Source of the DNA: Gammaproteobacteria bacterium
GTDB lineage: Bacteria; Pseudomonadota; Gammaproteobacteria; Thiohalomonadales; Thiohalomonadaceae
DNA length: 48,779 nucleotides
Direction of reading: 5' to 3'
Assembly: GCA_024709225.1 (NCBI GenBank)
Contig: JANJXC010000053.1
Span: 1-48,779, forward strand
In this document: in pieces, positions 23,054-30,797 of the stretch
Layout of the letters: each line of letters begins with the position of its first letter
How positions within the stretch are numbered: the stretch's first letter is position 1
Translations under genes and position numbers: made by a program
The notes under the pieces: model-generated
What the model saw: only the letters and a program-made list of their open reading frames with translations
Database searches by the model: none
Told to the model about the DNA's origin: nothing

Positions 23054-24871
23054 TTAAAGCTCTGTCCACAGTGAGGTGTAGTCTGCCGGGGCACCGGGGT
23101 GTTGTTCCGGTGCCTTGTGCACGGATTTGGCACTGGTGGAACCCTGGTCTTCAAACGCAAACTGGGCGAATGAGCCAGTGCTTTCCAGTTGCCCCGTGAG
23201 CAGCAGGCGGTGTTCGGCTTGGCCGAATTGTACCAGCAATGTGGTGCCGATGCCGAAGAGCAGGGGCGGGGTCAGCAGGGTCTTCGGCTGGGGCGGTTCG
23301 GCGCTTTCCGGCAGCGCGATGACGCGTTGATACTCGGTCATTTGGCCATCCTCCTTGCGCAGGCGGGCGGCTGCCGGCCGGGCGTGGCTCGCGATGTTCT
23401 GGATACCCACCTCCAGCTCAAACTGGCCGCTGTGACGTATCCAGCGCACGGCGCCGATTACCCATTTGCCCTCCCCGGTGTCGGTGCCGGGACGGATGCC
23501 GATGAGGTCACCCACCTGCACCCCCAGGGTGTCATCGCCCTGACGGGCGATGCGGAACCCGCCGCTGCTTTCATCACGGATGTCCCAGATTTGCGTCTTC
23601 AGCGGCTGAACCTTGGCGGCCGGCTTGGGGGGGGCACCCGGGCGGGTCGGGGCGTGGGACTTGAAGGCGTCCCATACATCCTCGTTCTTTTCATTCAGTG
23701 CCTTGACGGCCCGGCTGGAGTAGGTCGATGTGCTGGAAAACAGACTCTCGGCATGATCGTTACCGTTGTGCATGGCGCTGATGTCCTGCAGCGCGCCGTG
23801 CAGTCCCAGGGCGCGGTGCAGCGCGGTCAGGCCGATCACGAGTTCGACCTGGTCGCTCTTGTCGCTGCGGTCGAAATTCCTCTTGGGGGGAACGCCCCAG
23901 GTCATACTCAGGCGGCGCAACAGGTCGGGGGTCAGGGTGTTGCCGAGCCGGTTTTTCATCTCGGTGACGGTGCCGGCGGAAATCATGCCCAATTCGTGCT
24001 GCACCGCGTTGGTCAGGCGCTCCAGATCGATCAGGCGGCATTGCTCCGCATCGCATTGGAAATGGTTGAAGGCGAGGTGGCAGGGTTCCTCGTCGCTGCC
24101 GAGGTGCGTTACGAACAGCGCTGCGTTTTGGTCCGCTGCGGGTCTGTATGGGGCCAGCTGGGCCAGATGCGACCAGACCTCCAGGGCGGCATAGACCACA
24201 TTTACCTCGCCCTGACGCAGGCGGTAGGGGGTGGCCAATGCCAGCAGCAAAGCCTGTTTGTAGGCCGTGGCCACGCTGGTCTTGGGCAGGATCGCCTGTT
24301 CCCTGTCGGTCACCGAGGTCTGGTGCAGGCGTCTGTCTTCGGCATAGCGATAGAGGCGGTGCAGGTCGGCCCAGGTCCCCGCCGGCGAGGGGGCGTAGAC
24401 CTGATAGGAAATCAGCAGTACACGGTTGAGGTAGCGCAGGGTACGGTGCAACATGACCGTGAGCGCCTTGCGGTCGCGGAACAGAAAGTTGCGCGTCAGC
24501 ATGTCCTCGATAGCCAGCTTGTAGCCGAGGGCCATTTCGCCATACAGCTCCGTGGCCAGGTTGGCGATACGCTGGGTCTTGGGTTGCAGCGGGAAGGTCA
24601 CGCCGGTGAAGCGCTTGTGCAGGGCCTGACCGATATAGCCCACCGGTTCGCGCAGGGCCTCCAGCAGGCGGTAACGCTCGTCCCAGGGCACGCGCAGGCG
24701 ATTGCTCTCGTGCAGGGCGCCGTACACCAGGCGTGCAGTCTCGCCGACGTTGCCCATGGGCAACTGGCCAATCCACCCCTCCACCTGCCGTGGTCTGGTA
24801 TCAAAGGAGTCGCGGCCGGGTTTGTGCTGTTCCGGCAATGTGAATCCGATGTGGCCCTGTCCCTTCGCCAT
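23054..24871 (-). CDS. Uncharacterised protein with PilZ-like C-terminal domain
   Basis: A 605-residue soluble protein. The first 400 residues are mostly predicted helical (RIANLATELYGEMALGYKL and similar) and I do not recognise them as a catalytic family. Residues about 425-510 look like a PilZ domain: DESSGGFRI near 433 fits the D/NxSxxG c-di-GMP motif, followed by VQVGDLIGIRP and WVIGAVRWIRHSG. The usual upstream RxxxR is not evident, so binding is uncertain. It is the first gene of the minus-strand pair with the FimX-like gene, suggesting that both act in c-di-GMP-controlled surface behaviour. The start MAKGQGHIGF is the first ATG. Confidence 0.65.
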   Translation of the reverse strand: MAKGQGHIGFTLPEQHKPGRDSFDTRPRQVEGWIGQLPMGNVGETARLVYGALHESNRLRVPWDERYRLLEALREPVGYIGQALHKRFTGVTFPLQPKTQRIANLATELYGEMALGYKLAIEDMLTRNFLFRDRKALTVMLHRTLRYLNRVLLISYQVYAPSPAGTWADLHRLYRYAEDRRLHQTSVTDREQAILPKTSVATAYKQALLLALATPYRLRQGEVNVVYAALEVWSHLAQLAPYRPAADQNAALFVTHLGSDEEPCHLAFNHFQCDAEQCRLIDLERLTNAVQHELGMISAGTVTEMKNRLGNTLTPDLLRRLSMTWGVPPKRNFDRSDKSDQVELVIGLTALHRALGLHGALQDISAMHNGNDHAESLFSSTSTYSSRAVKALNEKNEDVWDAFKSHAPTRPGAPPKPAAKVQPLKTQIWDIRDESSGGFRIARQGDDTLGVQVGDLIGIRPGTDTGEGKWVIGAVRWIRHSGQFELEVGIQNIASHARPAAARLRKEDGQMTEYQRVIALPESAEPPQPKTLLTPPLLFGIGTTLLVQFGQAEHRLLLTGQLESTGSFAQFAFEDQGSTSAKSVHKAPEQHPGAPADYTSLWTEL

Positions 24872-25099
24872 GCAGCATCCTCGGGTAGTGGCAGTGTGGC
24901 GCCTGCGCCACGTTTTAGCATATCAGCGCACGGGAAGGATATCAGCGGGGCGCACTATTCGAGAGTTTCGTGCGGCGCCGTTGACCGGCTGTGGCGGCAC
25001 GGCCGGGCCGGGGAGGTGGCCTCGACAGTGGCGGCACGGCCGCGGTGGGCGTGGGGGGCGGCGCAGCTGCCGTCCCGCATAGGTAATCACCGCCACATG

Positions 25100-25108
25100 T
25101 GCTATATT
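25100..25108 (+). promoter_or_regulatory. Candidate extended -10 of tRNA-Ala
   Basis: TGCTATATT at 25100-25108 is an extended -10 element 41 bases before the mature tRNA. No good -35 is visible. The 277-base gap between 24872 and 25148 also contains a 15-base direct repeat GTGGCGGCACGGCCG (24991-25005 and 25028-25042) and a short hairpin at 24896-24911, but no gene. Confidence 0.4.
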
Positions 25109-25148
25109 CCGCGCCGTCTGCCGGTCGCTCGATGATCGGACGGCGCAC

Positions 25149-25224
<76 letters not shown>

Positions 25225-25300
25225 ATAAACTCAGGCAGTTACCCAGACTCCTGCCTGTTGTCACGTTCCCGCCGGTCACCCGGGGAACGTCCTTGCCATA

Positions 25301-25355
25301 CATCTCCCAAGTCTCTTCCAAGCATTTCCCAAACTTCTCCCAACCTACTCCCAGC
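25301..25355. repeat. Five tandem 11-base units near tRNA-Ala
   Basis: Five consecutive 11-base units (CATCTCCCAAG, TCTCTTCCAAG, CATTTCCCAAA, CTTCTCCCAAC, CTACTCCCAGC) run without gaps from 25301 to 25355. Each keeps a TCCCAA-like core once per DNA turn. Around it, the 340-base gap from the tRNA to the next gene holds a hairpin CAGGCAG/CTGCCTG just after the tRNA and an ACGTTCCC/GGGAACGT inverted repeat at about 25262-25290, but no gene. Confidence 0.7.
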
Positions 25356-25490
25356 GCCGTTCCGGGAGGATGGGCGATTTTCGCGCGTCGGGTTATGGCC
25401 GTCCGTGGTGCAGGCGCCGGGGCGCGGCGTGGGCCGGCTGCCGCGCGCCAGCATCATGCCGGACCCGGCGGGTATACCGATGTGAATTCT

Positions 25491-25519
25491 GTGACACACT
25501 TCAACAAATCACATAAGAT
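25491..25519 (+). promoter_or_regulatory. Candidate sigma-70 promoter of the switch/sugar cluster
   Basis: GTGACA (25491-25496) matches TTGACA at five of six positions. TAAGAT (25514-25519) is a moderate -10 at the ideal 17-base spacing. Transcription would begin near 25526, about 40 bases before the first gene of the cluster. It is predicted from sequence only. Confidence 0.45.
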
Positions 25520-25564
25520 GAAGGGACAATCGCCTAACAATAAATCCTTGCAATGGAGATCAAC

Positions 25565-27391
25565 ATGGATGCGATCAACTTCTCTTTCTCCGACACCATC
25601 GCCGGCTACGTATCGAAGTACGAGAAAGACACCGACAGCTTCAGCATCAAGACCTCGGATGAGCGGGAATTCACCGTCAAGTTCGCCCCCAACTCGTACG
25701 CCTGGATAGCCAACAACCTGAATGAGCCGCGCCAATGGTGTGGGGAGCAGATGCGGAGCATGCTGGTGCCGGGGCGATTCCTGTTTGTTTATGGCACCTT
25801 CTACCATGAGGGCGGCGGTTTTAATTTCGTCGCCCAATACCTGGTGTTCCCCGGGCGTCGGCCGGAAGAATACGATTTCGAAAAGAGGGATTGGTGGGTA
25901 CGCCAGATACGTGCCTTGGGCGAGTTCTATCTGCATGCCCAGTTCGGCGATGAAGAGATCAATTACGACAACTACCGCACCACCATCAAGGTGACCGGCG
26001 AAAAGGACCGCGATCACTATCGTCAGGAAACCGACACCATCTCGCGTCTGGTTTACGGTTTCGCCACGGCGTACATGCTGACCGGCGATGATCGCTTTCT
26101 GGAGGGGGCGGAGAAGGGCACCGAGTACCTGCGGGAGCACATGCGTTTCGTCGACCTGGATGAAAATATCGTCTACTGGTATCACGGCATTGACGTGGAA
26201 GGCCGGCGGGAGACCAAGATCTTTGCCTCGGAATTCGGCGATGATTACGACGCCATTCCCGCCTACGAGCAGATCTACGCCCTGGCGGGCCCCATGCAGA
26301 CCTATCGCATCTCCGGTGATCCGCGCATCCTCAAGGATGCCGAAATGACGGTCGACCTGTTCGACCGCTTCTTCCTGGACGAAAAGCTGGGCGGCTATTT
26401 TTCCCATATCGACCCCATCACGCTGGACCCGCGCAGCGAATCCCTGGGTCCGAACCGCGCCAAGAAGAACTGGAATTCGGTGGGTGATCATGCCCCGGCC
26501 TATCTGGTCAACCTGTATCTGGCCACCGGTGAGGCACGCTATGGCCAGATGCTGGAGCAGACATTCGATACCATCACCAAATATTTTCCGGATTACGGCT
26601 GCAGCCCCTTCGTGCAGGAGAAATTCCTTGAGGACTGGAGCCCGGATTACAACCACATGTGGCAGCAAAATCGCGGTGTGATCGGCCACAATCTCAAGAT
26701 TGCCTGGAATCTGATGCGCATGTTCGGGGAAAAGGCGAAGCCGGAATACGAGGCCTTTGCACGCAAGATCGCCGAACTCATGCCCGCGATCGGCGGCGAC
26801 CCGCAGCGTGGCGGCTGGTACGACGTGATGGAGCGCCTGCTGGCACCGGGCCAGGAGAAACACCGCTTTGCCTTCCACGACCGCAAGGCCTGGTGGCAGC
26901 AGGAGCAGGGGATACTGGCTTACCTCATCCTGCACGGCGTGCTGGGTGACCCGCAGTATCTGAAGATCGCCCGCGAATCCTCTGCCTTCTACAACAGCTT
27001 CTTCCTGGACCATGATGAAGGCGCGGTGTACTTCAACGTGCTGGCCAATGGTGTGCCCTATCTCATGGGCACGGAGCGCCTGAAGGGCAGCCACTCCATG
27101 AGTGGTTATCACTCATTCGAGTTGTGTTACCTGGCCCAGGTGTACACCAACCTGCTGATCACCCAGCAACCTCTGGAACTGTATTTCAGTCCCCTGCCCA
27201 ACGGTTTCAAGGACAACATGCTGCGGGTCGCGCCGGATATCCTGCCTGCCGGACGGGTCAGGCTGGAGCAGGTATGGATAGACGACGAACCCTACAGCGA
27301 TTTCGATGCTGAGCAGATGACCGTCACGCTGCCGAAGACGGATCGGCGCCTGCGGGTGAAGGTGCTGCTGCAGCCGCTAGGGAGGTCATGA
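25565..27391 (+). CDS. AGE-family (sugar 2-epimerase-like) protein with N-terminal extra domain
   Basis: The 608-residue protein has an (alpha/alpha)6-barrel of the N-acylglucosamine/cellobiose 2-epimerase superfamily from about residue 110. Candidate active-site residues are His375 (GVIGHNLKIAWNLM), Glu447 (KAWWQQEQGILAYL) and His516 (SMSGYHSFELCYL). Their spacing of about 70 residues fits the family. His309 (GDHAPAYLVNLYL) may also contribute. Residues 1-105 form a separate, mostly beta domain (SFSDTIAGYVSKYEKDTDSF onward) that I do not recognise. Start 25565 is preferred over 25553 because GGAG lies five bases before it. Its stop overlaps the next ATG. The real substrate is unknown. Confidence 0.8.
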   Translation: MDAINFSFSDTIAGYVSKYEKDTDSFSIKTSDEREFTVKFAPNSYAWIANNLNEPRQWCGEQMRSMLVPGRFLFVYGTFYHEGGGFNFVAQYLVFPGRRPEEYDFEKRDWWVRQIRALGEFYLHAQFGDEEINYDNYRTTIKVTGEKDRDHYRQETDTISRLVYGFATAYMLTGDDRFLEGAEKGTEYLREHMRFVDLDENIVYWYHGIDVEGRRETKIFASEFGDDYDAIPAYEQIYALAGPMQTYRISGDPRILKDAEMTVDLFDRFFLDEKLGGYFSHIDPITLDPRSESLGPNRAKKNWNSVGDHAPAYLVNLYLATGEARYGQMLEQTFDTITKYFPDYGCSPFVQEKFLEDWSPDYNHMWQQNRGVIGHNLKIAWNLMRMFGEKAKPEYEAFARKIAELMPAIGGDPQRGGWYDVMERLLAPGQEKHRFAFHDRKAWWQQEQGILAYLILHGVLGDPQYLKIARESSAFYNSFFLDHDEGAVYFNVLANGVPYLMGTERLKGSHSMSGYHSFELCYLAQVYTNLLITQQPLELYFSPLPNGFKDNMLRVAPDILPAGRVRLEQVWIDDEPYSDFDAEQMTVTLPKTDRRLRVKVLLQPLGRS

Positions 27392-27723
27392 TGCAGGTGG
27401 AAGTACGCGACGACGACGGCGTCGTTCTCATCGAACCGGTGGGTGACATCGACGGCAAGACAGCGCCGGAATTTCAGCAGCAGGTGCTGGAGCGGCTGCG
27501 GCCCGAGGCCCGGATTGTGCTGAACCTGGCACGGGTGGCCTTCATGTCCAGCGCCGGGCTCCGATCCATGCTGCTGATCTATCGCGAGGCCAAATCCATG
27601 GACGCCCGGGTGGTGTTGGCGGAGATCAACAGGGATATCCGCAACAGCATGTCAGCCACGGGGTTTCTTCCCTTCTTCAAGGTCTGCGACAGCGTGCAGG
27701 ACGCGATGCAGGACGCGGGCTGA
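27391..27723 (+). CDS. STAS-domain anti-anti-sigma-type protein (first)
   Basis: A 110-residue single STAS domain, like SpoIIAA/RsbV. These bind RsbW-type kinases when unphosphorylated. The phospho-acceptor region reads FMSSAGLRSML, with Ser54 aligned to the SpoIIAA phosphoserine. GGAGG lies five bases before the ATG at 27391; the ATG at 27388 is the alternative. It is sandwiched between the epimerase-like gene (overlapping stop) and the debranching-enzyme gene (two bases away). That tight packing suggests it may act on these enzymes, an inference. Confidence 0.9.
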   Translation: MQVEVRDDDGVVLIEPVGDIDGKTAPEFQQQVLERLRPEARIVLNLARVAFMSSAGLRSMLLIYREAKSMDARVVLAEINRDIRNSMSATGFLPFFKVCDSVQDAMQDAG

Positions 27724-27725
27724 CC

Positions 27726-29915
27726 ATGCAACGTATCGATATCCATCCCACACACGAATACCAGGGCTACCGCATACGGCCCGGCAAGCCCTATCCCTTC
27801 GGTGCCTCGCTGGTGCCGGGTGGGGTGAATTTCTCGGTGTTCTCGCGCCACGCCAACTACTGCGTGCTGGTGCTCTTCGAGAAGGGCTCCCAGGAGCCGC
27901 TGGTAGAGATCCCTTTCCGCGGCATGTTCCAGAAGACACTCACCGAAGAGCCGGTATGGGGTGAATTTCGCATCGGCAACGTGTTCACCATGACGGTGCT
28001 GGACCTCGATCACGAGGCCATCGAATACGGCTTCCGGATGGATAGCGGGTTTCCCAGGGCGGCGGCGGGACTGCCCGCCTTCCACCGCTTCGACCCGTCG
28101 GTGGTGCTGATGGACCCCTATGCACGGGCCATCGGCGGCAGGGATGTGTGGGGACAGAAACCGGACTGGCAGGCCCCGTTCCAGCACCGTTCCCGGGTGG
28201 TGTTCGACGATTTCGACTGGGAGGGTGACCGCCCGCTGGAGATTCCCCTGGAGGATCTGGTGGTGTACGAGATGCATGTGCGCGGTTTCACCCGCCATCC
28301 GTCCTCGGGTCTGGATGAGGTGGAGGGCGGCACCTACTCGGGGCTGCGGGAGAAGATCCCCTATCTCAAGGCGCTGGGTGTCAATTGTGTTGAACTGATG
28401 CCGGTGTTCGAGTTCGACGAATTCGAACATAGCCGGTGGGATGAGCAGCAGGGGCGCTGGGCCAAGATGAACTACTGGGGCTACAGCACCGTCGGCTTTT
28501 TCAGCCCCAAGGCGGGCTACGCCGCGACCGGCCGGATGCGCGATGGCACCATGGTGGCCGACGAGCTGAAGAACCTGATCAAGGAACTGCACCGTAACGG
28601 CATTGAGGTCATTCTGGATGTGGTGTTCAACCACACCGCCGAGGGCAACGAGCAGGGGCCGACCATCTCCTATCGCGGCATCGACAATGCAACGTATTAC
28701 ATGCTCACCCCGGAGGGGCATTACTTCAATTTCAGCGGCACCGGGAACACCCTCAACTGCAACAATCCCATCGTGCGCGACATGGTACTGGATGCCCTGC
28801 GTTACTGGGCATCGCAGTACCACATCGACGGTTTCCGTTTCGATCTGGCCTCCATTCTGGGCCGCGATCCCTGGGGCGGTCCGATGGCCAATCCCCCCCT
28901 GCTGGAGGCGCTGGCCTTCGATCCGATCCTGGGAAAATGCAAACTGATTGCCGAGGCGTGGGATGCGGGTGGGCTGTACCAGGTCGGGTCCTTTCCCGCC
29001 TATGGTCGCTGGGCGGAATGGAATGGCAAGTATCGCGATACCGTGCGTCGCTTCCTCAAGGGAGATCCGGGGGAGGCCGGGGCGATGAGCCAGGCGGTGC
29101 AGGGGTCACCCAGTTTGTACCAGGGCCGTGGCCCGACGGCTTCCATCAATTTCTTTACCTGCCACGACGGCTTCTGCCTGGCCGATCTCGTCTCGTACAA
29201 CGACAAGCACAATGAGGACAATGGCGAGGGCAATCGCGACGGTGCCAACGACAACGCCAGCTGGAACTGCGGCTGGGAAGGCCCCACCGAGGACGCCGGT
29301 ATCGTGTCCCTGCGTGAGCGCCAGATGAAGAATGCCATGGCGATGCTGATGGTCAGCCAGGGTGTCCCCATGATTCTGATGGGTGATGAGTTCGGCCAGA
29401 GCAAGCAGGGCAACAACAACACCTATTGCCTGGACAATGAACTCAACTGGCTGGACTGGTCGCTGATGGAGCGCCAAGCGGACTACCACCGCTTCGTCAA
29501 GAACATGATCGCCTTTCGGCATGCGCACCCGGCACTGCGCAGCAAGGATCACCTGCGCAACACGGACTATGTGGGCAGCGGCTACAGCGACGTGTCCTGG
29601 CATGGCACCCGGGCGTGGCAACCGGACTGGAGTGGCCGGCTGCTCGCCTTCATGCTGTGCGGCCGGCATGCCAAGGGCGGAACGGCCCGCGATGATTTCA
29701 TCTATGTGGCAATGAATATGTATTGGGATGCACTACCCCTCGAATTGCCGCAATTGCCGGTGGGAATGCGCTGGCATGTCTTCGCCAACACCGGCATGCC
29801 GTCGCCGGAGGACGTCTTTGTACCCGGCAGCGAGCCGGAACTGGCGGACCAGGCCGGTTGCCTGATCGGCGGGCGTTCGGTGCTCATACTGGTGGGCAGG
29901 CCCGCCACGGCATAA
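27726..29915 (+). CDS. glgX: Glycogen debranching enzyme (isoamylase-type, GlgX-like)
   Basis: A 729-residue GH13 enzyme hydrolysing alpha-1,6 branches of glycogen or limit dextrins. The N-terminal CBM48 region (PYPFGASLVPGGVNFSVFSR) lies in the first 110 residues. Conserved regions include VVFNHTAEGN, the nucleophile Asp373 in DGFRFDLASIL, the acid/base Glu410 in IAEAWDAGG, and His480-Asp481 in TCHDGF. Length is slightly above E. coli GlgX (about 657). It follows the STAS gene by two bases. With glgA at 6248 it suggests glycogen turnover, here coupled to a regulatory cluster. Confidence 0.93.
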   Translation: MQRIDIHPTHEYQGYRIRPGKPYPFGASLVPGGVNFSVFSRHANYCVLVLFEKGSQEPLVEIPFRGMFQKTLTEEPVWGEFRIGNVFTMTVLDLDHEAIEYGFRMDSGFPRAAAGLPAFHRFDPSVVLMDPYARAIGGRDVWGQKPDWQAPFQHRSRVVFDDFDWEGDRPLEIPLEDLVVYEMHVRGFTRHPSSGLDEVEGGTYSGLREKIPYLKALGVNCVELMPVFEFDEFEHSRWDEQQGRWAKMNYWGYSTVGFFSPKAGYAATGRMRDGTMVADELKNLIKELHRNGIEVILDVVFNHTAEGNEQGPTISYRGIDNATYYMLTPEGHYFNFSGTGNTLNCNNPIVRDMVLDALRYWASQYHIDGFRFDLASILGRDPWGGPMANPPLLEALAFDPILGKCKLIAEAWDAGGLYQVGSFPAYGRWAEWNGKYRDTVRRFLKGDPGEAGAMSQAVQGSPSLYQGRGPTASINFFTCHDGFCLADLVSYNDKHNEDNGEGNRDGANDNASWNCGWEGPTEDAGIVSLRERQMKNAMAMLMVSQGVPMILMGDEFGQSKQGNNNTYCLDNELNWLDWSLMERQADYHRFVKNMIAFRHAHPALRSKDHLRNTDYVGSGYSDVSWHGTRAWQPDWSGRLLAFMLCGRHAKGGTARDDFIYVAMNMYWDALPLELPQLPVGMRWHVFANTGMPSPEDVFVPGSEPELADQAGCLIGGRSVLILVGRPATA

Positions 29916-29990
29916 TGCTGCCCATCACCGTCTGCAAAACGGGCCGGAGCGGTTCAGTCGTGACCGCAACTAACAAGAAAGGAGATAGTC

Positions 29991-30314
29991 ATGGGATTCA
30001 GTATTTCGGTTGAAGATGGCCAGGGCGAGGCCACCATCACGTTGACAGGCGAACTGGATGCAGCCGCGGCACCGCAGTTCAAGGAGGCCATCGAGAAGGT
30101 AGCTGAAGCGAAACCGCAACGATTGATATTGCTCATGGGTGAACTGGAATTCATGGCCAGCGCAGGCTTGCGGGTGCTGATCTTCGCCCGCCAGAAGATG
30201 GGGGCGGGCGTCTCGCTCTATGTGATAGGCAGCCGTGGACCGGTCCTGAACACCTTGAAGATGAGCGGCTTTCATCACAGCGTTTATCTTCAGGACGTCT
30301 ACACGCCTGAATAG
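29991..30314 (+). CDS. STAS-domain anti-anti-sigma-type protein (second)
   Basis: A 107-residue single STAS domain. The phospho-acceptor region reads EFMASAGLRVLIF with Ser57 at the SpoIIAA position. AAGAAAGGAGAT gives a strong Shine-Dalgarno before the ATG. It is 75 bases after glgX and 11 bases before the RsbW-like gene, the classic antagonist-kinase pairing. It differs clearly from the first STAS protein, so the two are probably not interchangeable. Confidence 0.93.
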   Translation: MGFSISVEDGQGEATITLTGELDAAAAPQFKEAIEKVAEAKPQRLILLMGELEFMASAGLRVLIFARQKMGAGVSLYVIGSRGPVLNTLKMSGFHHSVYLQDVYTPE

Positions 30315-30325
30315 CGGCTCACCTC

Positions 30326-30751
30326 ATGGACAAACTCTCCTTGCCTGCCGTGCTGGATTCCCTCGCGGAGCTGCGGCGTTATGCCAGGAACGCGGCGGCC
30401 AGCGCCGGCATTGACGAGGACCGCTCCTATCAGCTGCAGCTGGCGGTGGATGAGATTGCCACCAACATCATTTCCTACGGCTACAAGGATGCCGGCCCAA
30501 CGGCGGAGATAGCGATCCGCGCGGAGATCACCGATGACGCCCTGGTGGTTACCCTGGAGGACGAGGCGCCGGCCTTTGATCCCCGCCTCAGGCAAATGCC
30601 CAATGCCGAAGACCTGGCCCGGCCTCTGGAAGATCGGCGCATCGGCGGGCTGGGGATCTATCTCGCCACCCAGGGGGTCGACCGCTTCGACTATCGTCGG
30701 GAGGGGCGGCGCAATCTCAATATCTTCGAGGTGAGGATGCGCCATGAATGA
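30326..30751 (+). CDS. RsbW-like anti-sigma/serine-protein kinase (HATPase)
   Basis: A 141-residue GHKL ATPase like RsbW/SpoIIAB, which phosphorylates STAS antagonists and sequesters a partner protein. The N-box is AVDEIATNIISYGY (Glu and Asn present, residues about 39-52). A G-box, DRRIGGLGIYLATQ, is near residues 106-119. No sigma factor is encoded nearby, so the sequestered partner is unknown. Its stop overlaps the start of a tiny frame (30744) leading to the phosphatase gene. Confidence 0.9.
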   Translation: MDKLSLPAVLDSLAELRRYARNAAASAGIDEDRSYQLQLAVDEIATNIISYGYKDAGPTAEIAIRAEITDDALVVTLEDEAPAFDPRLRQMPNAEDLARPLEDRRIGGLGIYLATQGVDRFDYRREGRRNLNIFEVRMRHE

Positions 30752-30797
30752 GCGGGATATGGACCTCTCCGGTGTGATCGGTGGCGCCAGACCATGA
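30744..30797 (+). CDS. Possible 17-residue coupling peptide
   Basis: An ATG at 30744 overlaps the end of the kinase gene and opens the frame MNERDMDLSGVIGGARP. Its TGA at 30795-30797 overlaps the phosphatase ATG at 30794 (ATGA). It could carry ribosomes from the kinase gene to the phosphatase gene. A frame this short may also arise by chance. Confidence 0.3.
   Translation: MNERDMDLSGVIGGARP

Noticed and set aside
25301..25355. CRISPR-like array
   Set aside because: Units are 11 bases with no spacers and there are no cas genes.
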